Shown piece after piece: positions 8,071 through 15,157 of a stretch of DNA of 64,000 nucleotides. The stretch covers positions 20,805-84,804 of the forward strand of contig DAINDE010000011.1 of NCBI GenBank assembly GCA_036732025.1. The letters run 5' to 3'. Numbering within the stretch: the first letter of the stretch is position 1; the number at the start of each line of letters is the position of its first letter. The position numbers and the translations under genes were made by a program. The stretch is from SSSZ01 sp036732025. GTDB taxonomy: Bacteria; Pseudomonadota; Gammaproteobacteria; Burkholderiales; Rhodocyclaceae. Below the pieces are notes generated by a model. It had not been told where the DNA came from, searched no databases, and saw only the letters and a program-made list of their open reading frames with translations.

Positions 8071-8085
8071 TGGCATCCATTTTGC
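8071..8085 (+). promoter_or_regulatory. sigma-54 promoter for nifE
   Basis: TGGCATCCATTTTGC has GG at 8072-8073 and GC at 8084-8085, one mismatch to TGGCAC-N5-TTGC. The predicted start is near 8097, 20 bases before the nifE ATG. Confidence 0.78.
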
Positions 8086-8116
8086 TGAACAGGAACGACA
8101 CCACCTGGAGGCCAGC

Positions 8117-9517
8117 ATGAAAGCCAGCGAAATCCAGGCCCTGCTCGACGAGCCGGCCTGCAGCCACAACAAGAAGGAAAAGTCCGGGTGCGCCCGGCCC
8201 AAGCCCGGCGCCACCGCCGGCGGCTGTTCCTTCGACGGGGCGCAGATCGCCCTCCTGCCCATCGCCGACGTCGCCCACATCGTGCACGGCCCCATCGCCT
8301 GCGCCGGTTCCTCCTGGGACAACCGGGGCACCCGTTCCTCCGGCGTCACCCTCTACCGCATCGGCATGACCACCGACCTGTCGGAAACCGACGTGGTCAT
8401 GGGCCGCGGCGAGAAGCGCCTGTTCCACGCCATCAAGCAGGCCATCGACAGCTACGCCCCCGCCGCCGTCTTCGTCTACAACACCTGCGTCACCGCCCTC
8501 ATCGGCGACGACGTGGAGGCCGTCTGCAAGGCCGCCACCGAGCGTTGGGGCACGCCGGTGGTGCCGGTGGATGCCGCCGGCTTCTACGGCACCAAGAACC
8601 TGGGCAACCGCCTGGCCGGCGAGGCCATGTTCAAGCACGTTGTCGGCACCCGTGAGCCGGCTCCCGCCAAGCCCCGCCCCGACGGCCGCCCCACCTACGA
8701 CATCAACCTCATCGGCGAATACAACATCGCCGGCGAGTTCTGGCACGTGGCGCCCCTCTTCGACGAGCTGGGCCTGCGCATCCTGTGCACCCTCTCCGGC
8801 GACGCCCGCTTCCACGAGGTGCAGACCATGCACCGGGCCAAGGTGAACATGGTGGTCTGCGCCAAGGCGCTTCTCAACGTCGCCCGCAAGATGCAGGACA
8901 GCTACGGCATCCCCTTCTTCGAGGGCAGCTTCTACGGCGTGCAGGACATGACCAACGCCCTGCGCGACTTCGCCCGCCTCATCGGCGACCCGGACCTCAT
9001 CGCCCGCACCGAGGTGGTCATCGCCCGGGAAGAAGCCAAGTCCAAGGCGGCGCTGGAACCCTGGCGCCAACGCCTCACCGGCAAGCGCGTGCTGCTCTAC
9101 ACCGGTGGGGTGAAATCCTGGTCCATCGTCTCGGCGCTCCAGGATCTGGGCATGAAGGTCGTCGCCACCGGCACCAAGAAATCCACGGAAGAGGACAAGG
9201 CCCGCATCCGCGAGCTGATGGGCGAAGACACCAAGATGATCGACGACGGCAGCCCCAAGGCGCTGCTCTCCACCTACCGGGAATACCAGGCCGACATCCT
9301 CATCGCCGGCGGCCGCAACCTGTACACGGCGCTGAAGGCCCGCATTCCCTTCCTCGACATCAACCAGGAACGGGAGTTCGGCTACGCCGGCTACGACGGC
9401 ATGGTGGAACTGGCTAAACAGTTGGCTCTGTCCATGGAAAGCCCGGTGTGGGCGGCGGTGCGCAAACCTGCGCCGTGGGCGGCGCAGCAGGGGCCGGGGA
9501 GCGTGCTGGCGGCATGA
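8117..9517 (+). CDS. nifE: nitrogenase iron-molybdenum cofactor scaffold subunit NifE
   Basis: Alpha-like subunit of the NifEN scaffold on which the FeMo-co precursor (L-cluster) matures; 466 residues, full length. Typical NifE stretches are HIVHGPIACAGSSWDNRG (cluster/P-cluster-like Cys), VYNTCVTALIGDD, GEYNIAGEFWH, LYTGGVKSWS and FGYAGYDGMVELAKQL. The ATG at 8117 follows CTGGAGGCC. It has its own NifA/sigma-54 promoter. Unlike most diazotrophs, nifN does not follow directly; 2.37 kb of other sequence intervenes. Confidence 0.96.
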   Translation: MKASEIQALLDEPACSHNKKEKSGCARPKPGATAGGCSFDGAQIALLPIADVAHIVHGPIACAGSSWDNRGTRSSGVTLYRIGMTTDLSETDVVMGRGEKRLFHAIKQAIDSYAPAAVFVYNTCVTALIGDDVEAVCKAATERWGTPVVPVDAAGFYGTKNLGNRLAGEAMFKHVVGTREPAPAKPRPDGRPTYDINLIGEYNIAGEFWHVAPLFDELGLRILCTLSGDARFHEVQTMHRAKVNMVVCAKALLNVARKMQDSYGIPFFEGSFYGVQDMTNALRDFARLIGDPDLIARTEVVIAREEAKSKAALEPWRQRLTGKRVLLYTGGVKSWSIVSALQDLGMKVVATGTKKSTEEDKARIRELMGEDTKMIDDGSPKALLSTYREYQADILIAGGRNLYTALKARIPFLDINQEREFGYAGYDGMVELAKQLALSMESPVWAAVRKPAPWAAQQGPGSVLAA

Positions 9518-9593
9518 AGCCCGCCGCTGCCGCTCCGTCCCGGCGTGCCGCCGGACGTGAGCCCAGGGCGCGGTAGCGCTGCAGCTCCCTGCG

Positions 9594-10346
9594 TCAACTC
9601 AGCGTTTTCGGCACGTCGGCAAAGACCCGGGGATCCTTGCCCTTGATCGTTGCGGTATGGGGGCCGCGCTTGGCGACGACCTTGTTGCTGTCCCCGGTGT
9701 CGATGATCATCTGCTCAGCGGTAAAGCTGTAGTCGATGACGTCGTCCTTGTCGAGGGAATTCACCACCGGGCCGGGATTGTCGTTGCTCACGAAATCCAC
9801 GTCGCCGATGCCGTTGCCGCCGGTATCGTCCGCCCGCGAGTAATTGTCGTCGTGGAGGGGCGGGTTGCTGTGCTTCTGGCCCTTGTGGGGGCCGGCGGTG
9901 ACCTCGAAGGTGTGGAATGCGTTTTGGCGAAATTCGGCGACGGCCGGGTCGTGGGTGCCATCCTTCTTGAACTTGGCCGAATAATCCAGCCTGAGCTTTG
10001 CGGTCGTGGCGCTGTTGCCGGCGTTCTCGCTCCATTTGACGACGAAGGAGTCGACTCCGGCCTTTTTCTTCGGCGCGGCGACCGGGGCGCCGGCGTCCCC
10101 AGGCCCGACCCCGGCATCGGGCCCCTTGTCCTCCACGAGGCCGAATCGACTATCGCTGTGGCCATCGACGGACTTGTCGCTGAGTACCGGGATGCGGCTG
10201 AAATCGTGCCCGAAAGCGACCTTGCCGGTCGTCGGGCCCTGGGCGTTGCCCCCAGCCTGCCCTTTTCGCCGTGATTGTTCCGGAACAGCGGATCGGGCAG
10301 GCGGATAAGCCAGGCTTGGCTTTTGTTTCATGGAGAAAGAGTACAT
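9594..10346 (-). CDS. unknown protein with a DUF4157/eCIS-cargo-like N-terminal segment
   Basis: A 250-residue protein of unknown function on the strand opposite nifE and nifN. The N-terminal 60 residues are Pro/Gln/Lys-rich and end in KVAFGHDFSRIPV. That motif resembles the leader seen ahead of DUF4157 metallopeptidase-like domains and in cargo of contractile injection systems; no DUF4157 zinc motif follows. The rest is hydrophilic, with Asp/Asn-rich loops (HDDNYSRADDTGGNGIGD) and beta-strand-like segments. The ATG at 10346 has a strong AGGAGG site, which supports translation. No neighbouring injection-system genes are visible. It is probably acquired; the function is open. Confidence 0.55.
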   Translation of the reverse strand: MYSFSMKQKPSLAYPPARSAVPEQSRRKGQAGGNAQGPTTGKVAFGHDFSRIPVLSDKSVDGHSDSRFGLVEDKGPDAGVGPGDAGAPVAAPKKKAGVDSFVVKWSENAGNSATTAKLRLDYSAKFKKDGTHDPAVAEFRQNAFHTFEVTAGPHKGQKHSNPPLHDDNYSRADDTGGNGIGDVDFVSNDNPGPVVNSLDKDDVIDYSFTAEQMIIDTGDSNKVVAKRGPHTATIKGKDPRVFADVPKTLS

Positions 10347-10412
10347 CGTTGCCTCCTTCCGGTTGCTCGGCACTACCGGGCTTTGGTGCGAAAAACCAAA
10401 ATGCATATTACT

Positions 10413-10443
10413 CCCCTCTTGCCCGATCGGGTCAAGGGGGCAG
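10413..10443. repeat. REP-like imperfect palindrome
   Basis: CCCCTCTTGCCCGATCGGG joined to TCAAGGGGGCAG forms an imperfect inverted repeat centred on GATC. The half-motifs CCCCTCTTGC and CAAGGGGGCAG recur at 11263-11279 and 11382-11399, marking the inserted block between nifE and nifN. Confidence 0.5.
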
Positions 10444-10471
10444 ATTGCGGAACCAGTCCCTGGCGGGGGTC

Positions 10472-10951
10472 TCAGATCCAGCGCCGGGTGCGGCGTTTGT
10501 ACGCCAGAAAGGTGTCGCCGAACTTCGCCTCCAGGATCCGCTCTTCTGGAATGATCTGAAAGCGCGTGACATAGGCGGTGAAGAAGGCCGGACCCAGCCA
10601 TTCGACCCAGGCGCCCAGGCGCACCGCGTAGGCCACCAGCAGCAGGAGCAAGCTGAGGTAGATGGGGTTGCGCGAGAAGCGGTAGATGCCCCCCGTGACC
10701 AGCGCCGAGGCCTTGGCCGGATCGAGCGGGTTGAAGGTGGTTCGCGCCAGCCGCAGCCCCACGAATCCCAGAATGGCAATGACCGAGCTGAGCTGCGCCA
10801 GCCGGATGCCCACCTCGGCAAGCAACGGGGAGGCGTCTATGGCGACCCGGGCCGTCTGGGCGTAAAGCTTCATGCCGCCACCGGCGGCGATGGCGATAAC
10901 CGGGGCGGGGATCTTGGTTTCCAGAGTCTGCATGGCGCGGGCGAGATTCAC
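10472..10951 (-). CDS. isoprenylcysteine carboxyl methyltransferase (ICMT/PEMT-like) family membrane protein
   Basis: About 159 residues with three or four hydrophobic helices. The C-terminal half carries the family signature GGIYRFSRNPIYLS, followed by IPEERILEAKFGDTFLAYKRRTRRW, the SAM-binding RNP..Y and EE..L...G..Y..Y pattern. Bacterial members methylate small lipophilic substrates, mostly unidentified. The GTG at 10951, preceded by AAGGAAGG at good spacing, is preferred; an ATG at 10933 is possible. It lies in the block that separates nifE from nifN and has no obvious link to nitrogen fixation. Confidence 0.72.
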   Translation of the reverse strand: MNLARAMQTLETKIPAPVIAIAAGGGMKLYAQTARVAIDASPLLAEVGIRLAQLSSVIAILGFVGLRLARTTFNPLDPAKASALVTGGIYRFSRNPIYLSLLLLLVAYAVRLGAWVEWLGPAFFTAYVTRFQIIPEERILEAKFGDTFLAYKRRTRRWI

Positions 10952-11262
10952 GTACTGCCTTCCTTGTTGCTCCCGTCGTTCGGCGGGAGATGCACGCATT
11001 GTTCGTTTTCGACTTGGCCAGTCGCAATTTCCGCCATCGCAGCAACCGGCGAAATCTCTCAGCGAAGGGTAGCCATCCGGCTCGGGACATCGCACTGCAA
11101 ATCGCAACCGACGTCGCAGAAGCCTTGTCGTAAATGAAGAGCACTGCGCGCGGCGTGAAGTATCACCTATGCGCCACCTCGCACAAACAGGTTCACGGCC
11201 TGAGAACTGGCAAAAAGAGGAGAGACAAAAATTTCTTACCCTCCGCGACCATTGATACCGTG

Positions 11263-11279
11263 GTCTGTCCCCTCTTGCG
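11263..11279. repeat. REP-like half-site (GTCTGTCCCCTCTTGCG)
   Basis: It shares CCCCTCTTGC with the palindrome at 10413. Read on the minus strand it gives GGGGACAGACCACGG, a type of sequence seen beside REP-associated elements in betaproteobacteria (from memory). It directly abuts the truncated DUF4160 fragment. Confidence 0.4.
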
Positions 11280-11299
11280 TTTCTCTTGCGCTGCTTCCG

Positions 11300-11347
11300 C
11301 CAGAACATTTGGATGACGATCCCGAAGAACTGGCTGATGGTCGGCAT
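11300..11347 (-). pseudogene. truncated DUF4160 N-terminus
   Basis: Sixteen residues, MPTISQFFGIVIQMFW, match the start of DUF4160 proteins, which usually pair with DUF2442 proteins. The homology then stops abruptly at REP-like sequence and the frame runs on into unrelated codons. Read as a gene remnant. No other gene is recognised in the rest of 10952-11404. Confidence 0.5.
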
Positions 11348-11381
11348 GGCTTGTCGTCGGGGTTTGTTACTCGATAAGGTA

Positions 11382-11399
11382 GCAAGGGGGCAGAGACAG
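11382..11399. repeat. REP-like half-site (GCAAGGGGGCAGAGACAG)
   Basis: An inverted relative of the 11263-11279 half-site. The two bracket the DUF4160 fragment at about 100 bases apart. Confidence 0.35.
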
Positions 11400-11404
11400 T
11401 CTCG

Positions 11405-11656
11405 CTAGGTTCGCGCTATCAACGGATATGCGTCGGGATGGCGAATCGACTCGATGGCCAGGTCGATATCCAGTTCCGGCCAGTAGAGATGCTGCGGGGA
11501 AGGAGCCTCGACGCGGGAGAGTTGGTCGATGGTGGCCTGACGGAACCATGGAAACTGCTCGAAAGGCAGGAACAGTTCCTCGTCGGCCAGGAGCAGCCAG
11601 AAGCCGTGCCTTGAGACGTGGGTAATCTCAGGTGCCGAAATGACGGTGCCAAGCAT
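11405..11656 (-). CDS. DUF2442 domain protein
   Basis: An 83-residue complete DUF2442 protein. The segments ITHVSRHGFWLLLADEELFL, PFEQFPWFRQATIDQL and PQHLYWPELDIDLAIESI span the family core. DUF2442 genes normally sit after a DUF4160 gene, and the pair has been considered toxin-antitoxin-like. Here the partner exists only as fragments (11628-11720 and 11300-11347), so this is probably an orphan. The ATG at 11656 lies inside the 3' end of the upstream remnant. Confidence 0.72.
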   Translation of the reverse strand: MLGTVISAPEITHVSRHGFWLLLADEELFLPFEQFPWFRQATIDQLSRVEAPSPQHLYWPELDIDLAIESIRHPDAYPLIART

Positions 11657-11720
11657 CCTTGATCTCCCCAAGGTGGGTTTCGATGATCGCCTGCGCTTCG
11701 CGAAGTACGGTTGGTGCCAT
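11628..11720 (-). pseudogene. internally deleted DUF4160 gene (30 codons)
   Basis: An open frame of 30 codons starts MAPTVL, like DUF4160 proteins. It jumps directly to REAQAIIETHLGEIKDAWHRHF, which resembles their C-terminal helix, and ends with TGA at 11628. The middle domain is missing. It overlaps the DUF2442 start by 29 bases, the position expected of the normal upstream partner. Probably a remnant; a functional micro-peptide cannot be excluded. Confidence 0.45.
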
Positions 11721-11779
11721 GGGTGCACTTTATACCAGTTGCAAGGGCAGCGAAGAGGCGTCACCGTCCAGCTTGTTTT

Positions 11780-11795
11780 TGTCGCCTTTGCGACA
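11780..11795 (+). promoter_or_regulatory. NifA upstream activator site for nifN
   Basis: TGTCGCCTTTGCGACA, a perfect TGT-N10-ACA palindrome, about 60 bases upstream of the -24 element. It is nearly identical to the rnfA/nifL site (TGTCGTGTTTGCGACA). Confidence 0.8.
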
Positions 11796-11839
11796 GGGCT
11801 GCCGTGCTCTAATCGATTGATTTAAATGATTTCGTCGCT

Positions 11840-11854
11840 TGGCGCGTTCCTTGC
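11840..11854 (+). promoter_or_regulatory. sigma-54 promoter for nifN
   Basis: TGGCGCGTTCCTTGC has GG at 11841-11842 and GC at 11853-11854. The predicted start is at about 11866, which excludes the in-frame ATG at 11861 and supports the nifN start at 11891. Confidence 0.8.
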
Positions 11855-11890
11855 AATGGAGTGCTCAACTTCATTGCGGCGACGACAATC

Positions 11891-13300
11891 ATGGCCGAAA
11901 TCATCCAATCCAAGAAGGCGCTGGCGGTTAACCCTCTCAAGGTCAGCCAGCCGGTGGGGGCTTCGCTGGCCTTCCTCGGGCTCGCCCGCAGCCTGCCGCT
12001 GATGCATGGTTCCCAGGGCTGCACGGCCTTCGGCAAGGTGTTTTTCGTGCGCCACTTCCGGGAGCCGATTCCGCTGCAGACGACGGCCATGGACCAGGTG
12101 TCCACCATCATGGGGGCCGACGAGAATGTCATCGAGGCGCTGCGTACGCTTTCCGACAAGAGCAAGCCGGACATCATCGGCCTGGTGACCACCGGCCTCT
12201 CCGAAACCCAGGGCACCGACATCAAGCGGGCGGTGAAGGATTTCCGCACTGCCCACCCGGAATTCGCCGGGGTGGCGGTGGTGCCGGTGAATACGCCGGA
12301 TTACGTGGGCTGCCTGGAAAGCGGCTACGCCCTGGCCATCGAGGCGCTGATCGACACCCTGGTGCCGGAAAGCCGGAGCGCCGGTAAGCGGCCCAGGCAG
12401 GTGAATGTGCTGGCCTCGGCCATGCTCACCCCCGGCGATATCGAGGCCATCCGCGAGTGGGTCGAGGCCTTCGGCCTGCGCGCCGTGGTGGTGCCGGACA
12501 TTGGCGATTCCCTGGACGGCCACCTGATCGAGGCGGAGTTCTCGTCGCTGACCATCGGCGGCACGCCGCGCTCCGAGATCGAGATCATGGGCGAGTCGGC
12601 GGCCACCCTGGTGGTCGGGCCCTCGCTCTGCAAGGCGGCGGATTTGCTGAAGGAGCGCACCGGCGTGCCGGACTGGCGCTTCGAGGGCCTCATGGGCCTG
12701 GACGACTGCGACGCCTTCACCCAGGCCCTGTCCACCATTTCCGGCCGGCCGGTGCCCGAGCGCATCGACCGCCACCGGGCCCAGTTGCAGGACGCCATGG
12801 TGGATTGCCACTTCATGCTCGGCTTCGCCCGCATCGCCCTGGCCGCCGACCCCGACCTGCTGGGCATGCAGGCCCGCTTCCTGGCTGGCATGGGGGCGGA
12901 GATCGTCAGCGCCGTGTCGCCCCACAAGCACGAGAGCCTGGGCGGCCTGCCCATCGCCCGCGTAATCGTCGGCGACCTGGAGGACATGGAAAAGGCCGCC
13001 CGCGCCGGCGACGCCCAACTGGTCATCGCCAACTCCCATGCCGCGGAGACGGCGGGCCGCCTCGGCCTGCCGCTGCTGCGCGCCGGCTTCCCGCAGTACG
13101 ACCACGTGGGCGGCTACGCCCGCACCTGGGTGGGCTACCGCGGCACGCGGCAGGCCCTGTTCGATCTCGCCAACCTGATGCTGAGGCAACACCATGAACT
13201 CGAACCCTATCGATCACTCTACTGGGACGACGCCCGTGACAGCCTCGGCTCCCGAGACTCCCATGTCCGCCCGTCGCCTGCAACTGGTCTGGTCCATTAG
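11891..13300 (+). CDS. nifN: nitrogenase iron-molybdenum cofactor scaffold subunit NifN
   Basis: Beta-like subunit of the NifEN scaffold; 469 residues. Family stretches include KALAVNPLKVSQPVGASLAF, the Cys-containing LPLMHGSQGCTAFGKVFFVR, PDIIGLVTTGLSETQG and PDYVGCLESGYA. Its start is fixed by the promoter at 11840. Because nifE is 2.4 kb away, the two subunits are transcribed from separate but similar NifA-dependent promoters. Its 3' end overlaps the likely nifX start by 107 bases. It heads an operon running to at least 16040. Confidence 0.96.
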   Translation: MAEIIQSKKALAVNPLKVSQPVGASLAFLGLARSLPLMHGSQGCTAFGKVFFVRHFREPIPLQTTAMDQVSTIMGADENVIEALRTLSDKSKPDIIGLVTTGLSETQGTDIKRAVKDFRTAHPEFAGVAVVPVNTPDYVGCLESGYALAIEALIDTLVPESRSAGKRPRQVNVLASAMLTPGDIEAIREWVEAFGLRAVVVPDIGDSLDGHLIEAEFSSLTIGGTPRSEIEIMGESAATLVVGPSLCKAADLLKERTGVPDWRFEGLMGLDDCDAFTQALSTISGRPVPERIDRHRAQLQDAMVDCHFMLGFARIALAADPDLLGMQARFLAGMGAEIVSAVSPHKHESLGGLPIARVIVGDLEDMEKAARAGDAQLVIANSHAAETAGRLGLPLLRAGFPQYDHVGGYARTWVGYRGTRQALFDLANLMLRQHHELEPYRSLYWDDARDSLGSRDSHVRPSPATGLVH

Positions 13301-13742
13301 GCAGGAGCCCGACGCCGTGCTCAAGGTCGCCTTCGCCTCCACCGACCGGGTCCGCGTGAACCAGCACTTCGGTGCCGCCGAGGCCTTCGCCATCTACGAG
13401 GTGACGCCGGACAAGGCCACCCTGGTGGGCGTGGGCGAGTTCGCCGAGGAGGCCATGGACGGCAACGAGAGCAAGCTGGCCGCCAAGGTGGATTTCCTGG
13501 CCGGCTGCGACGCGGTCTATGTCATGGCCATCGGTGCCTCGGCCATCAAGCAGCTCATGGCCAAGGGCATCCAGCCCATCCGGGTGAACGAGGTGGACGC
13601 CGTGGACGACCTCCTGTCCGACATCTCGCTGGCCATGAAGGAGGGCGGCGTCGCCTGGATCGACCGGGCCATGGCCGCCCAGGCCAAGGCCAAGAGCGAG
13701 GACCGCTTCGCCAACATGGAAGAGGAAGGGTGGGAAGGATGA
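13194..13742 (+). CDS. nifX: NifX, FeMo-co precursor carrier
   Basis: Small protein that binds and transfers NifB-co/FeMo-co precursors. The NifX/NafY core starts at VLKVAFASTDRVRVNQHFGAAEAFAIYEV and continues ESKLAAKVDFLAGCDAVYVMAIGASAIKQL. The ATG at 13194 (182 residues) has GAGG at good spacing but overlaps nifN by 107 bases. The ATG at 13263 gives a more usual 159 residues with a weaker site. The C-terminal tail is charged. The ATGA overlap with the next gene implies translational coupling. Confidence 0.9.
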   Translation: MNSNPIDHSTGTTPVTASAPETPMSARRLQLVWSIRQEPDAVLKVAFASTDRVRVNQHFGAAEAFAIYEVTPDKATLVGVGEFAEEAMDGNESKLAAKVDFLAGCDAVYVMAIGASAIKQLMAKGIQPIRVNEVDAVDDLLSDISLAMKEGGVAWIDRAMAAQAKAKSEDRFANMEEEGWEG

Positions 13743-14206
13743 GCGCGCCCCTGATCGAGCACCGCGGCATCGTCCAGCGGGTGGAAGGCGGCCAGGCGGT
13801 CGTCGCCATGGAAACCGCCGGCTGTTCCTCCTGCGGCCAGAGCAGCGGCTGCGGCATCGGCAAGATGGCCGGCCACCGCCCGGCCATGCTCCTCACCCTG
13901 CCGGTGAGCGGCGAGGTCAAGGCCGGCGATGTGGTGGCCATCGGCCTCCCCGCCAGCCGCCTCTCCCTCTCGGCGCTCTTCGGCTACCTCTTTCCTGCCT
14001 TCGCCTTGCTCTTCGGCGCCGGCCTCGGCGCTGTCCTCGACGGCAGCGACGGCGCCACGGCGCTGGGGGCCATCGCCGGCTTCCTCGGCGCTCTGGCCAT
14101 CGCCCGGGTGGCCGTCGGCCTGCTGCCTGGCCTCATGCCCGCCCCGCAACTGATTCCCCTTGCTTCCCGTTCCCAACTTTCCCCCCAGGAGTCCCATCAT
14201 GAGTGA
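13739..14206 (+). CDS. RseC/MucC family membrane protein
   Basis: A 155-residue protein of the RseC/MucC (SoxR-reducing system) family. The N-terminal domain has the cysteine set CSSCGQSSGCGIGKM (about residues 27-41), followed by two hydrophobic helices (about 78-100 and 104-125). Relatives occur with rsx/rnf genes and are thought to help redox-linked Fe-S chemistry. Its placement in the nifN operon suggests it supports the Rnf complex or a nif redox partner (inference). The 4-base ATGA overlap with nifX and 8-base overlap with the next gene indicate one operon. Confidence 0.8.
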   Translation: MSAPLIEHRGIVQRVEGGQAVVAMETAGCSSCGQSSGCGIGKMAGHRPAMLLTLPVSGEVKAGDVVAIGLPASRLSLSALFGYLFPAFALLFGAGLGAVLDGSDGATALGAIAGFLGALAIARVAVGLLPGLMPAPQLIPLASRSQLSPQESHHE

Positions 14207-14663
14207 CGCCGTCCTCGACAAAGATCCCATCCTCGAAACCGATTTCATCAAGGAGATGGCCCGCCAGATGCGCGCCCTCGACACCTACGGCACCTACCAG
14301 GGCTGGAGCGTGGACAAGATCCTCGATCCCTTCGTCCTGACCAAGGAGCGCAAGGCCGAGATTCCGCTGATCGGCGACCCGGACGATGTCACCATCTCCC
14401 GCGTCAAGGCCTTCTACAACGCCATCGCCGTGCTTATCGAGAAGGAATGCAAGCTGCTGGCGGTACCCCTCATCCACCTCACCCACGAAGGCTTCGGCCG
14501 GGCGCTGATCACCGTCGGCAAGCTGGTGGCGGTGGATCGCACCCTGCGCGACGTCCATCGCTTCGGCTTCGCCAGCCTCTCCAAGATGAAGGACGAGGCC
14601 GACAAGATCCTCGCCGTGGCCCTGGAGCGCATCGGCGAGTACCCGGCGGTCGCCGGCCTGTAA
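14199..14663 (+). CDS. NifX-associated protein (DUF269)
   Basis: A 154-residue DUF269 protein, the conserved companion of nifX in many diazotrophs. Seen are DFIKEMARQMRALDTYGTYQGW, DKILDPFVLTKE and LIHLTHEGFGRALI. Its function in FeMo-co assembly is unproven. The ATG at 14199 follows CCAGGAGTCC and lies within the 3' end of the preceding gene. Confidence 0.9.
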   Translation: MSDAVLDKDPILETDFIKEMARQMRALDTYGTYQGWSVDKILDPFVLTKERKAEIPLIGDPDDVTISRVKAFYNAIAVLIEKECKLLAVPLIHLTHEGFGRALITVGKLVAVDRTLRDVHRFGFASLSKMKDEADKILAVALERIGEYPAVAGL

Positions 14664-14673
14664 GGGGCGCGCC

Positions 14674-14883
14674 ATGAGCGAGGAAGAACTCCACGCCCTC
14701 GACAAGGAAGTGAAGAAGCTCAAGCGCATCGCTTCCGAGTGGGCCTCCCAGTTGCACGATCTGGTGGAAGACCGCCTGCCGGCGGCCTACCACGAGATTC
14801 CGGGCATTTCCCAATCCACCTACGACGCCTGCAAGGCCTGGGCCGATGCCAACGCCCGCCTGACGGCAGCTCAGAAAGGCTGA
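14674..14883 (+). CDS. CCE_0567 family (DUF683) small metalloprotein
   Basis: A 69-residue alpha-helical protein of the DUF683/CCE_0567 family. The N-terminal half is a charged coiled-coil helix (LHALDKEVKKLKRIASEWASQLHDLVEDRLP) and the C-terminal half reads TYDACKAWADANARL. The family is almost restricted to nif clusters and sits between DUF269 and fdxB, exactly as here. Metal binding has been proposed; the role is unknown. Confidence 0.88.
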   Translation: MSEEELHALDKEVKKLKRIASEWASQLHDLVEDRLPAAYHEIPGISQSTYDACKAWADANARLTAAQKG

Positions 14884-14887
14884 AGCA

Positions 14888-15157
14888 ATGATTACCGGTC
14901 TCACCCGCGGCGGCGCCGAATGGACGCCCCATTTCGTCACCGACCTCAACCAGGAAAAGTGCATCGGCTGCGGCCGCTGTTACAAGGTCTGCCCCCGCAA
15001 CGTCCTCGACCTGGTCGAGCGCGAGCTGGACGACGATGACGACAGCGATGAAGACAACATGATGGTCATGTCCATCGCCAACGCCATGGACTGCATCGGC
15101 TGCGGCTCCTGCGGACGGGTCTGCCCGAAGAGCTGCTATACCTACGCCCCGGCATGA
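14888..15157 (+). CDS. fdxB: nif-specific ferredoxin III
   Basis: An 89-residue 2[4Fe-4S] ferredoxin. The first cluster motif is CIGCGRCYKVCP (Cys25, 28, 31, 35). It is followed by an acidic insert (DDDDDSDED) and the second motif CIGCGSCGRVCPKSC. This insert and the start MITGLTRGG are typical of nif ferredoxin III. It probably supplies electrons to cofactor biosynthesis rather than directly to nitrogenase (family knowledge). Its stop overlaps the next start by ATGA. Confidence 0.93.
   Translation: MITGLTRGGAEWTPHFVTDLNQEKCIGCGRCYKVCPRNVLDLVERELDDDDDSDEDNMMVMSIANAMDCIGCGSCGRVCPKSCYTYAPA

Noticed and set aside
11861..11890. ATG at 11861 as the nifN start
   Set aside because: It lies 5 bases before the predicted sigma-54 start; the ATG at 11891 begins the conserved NifN sequence.
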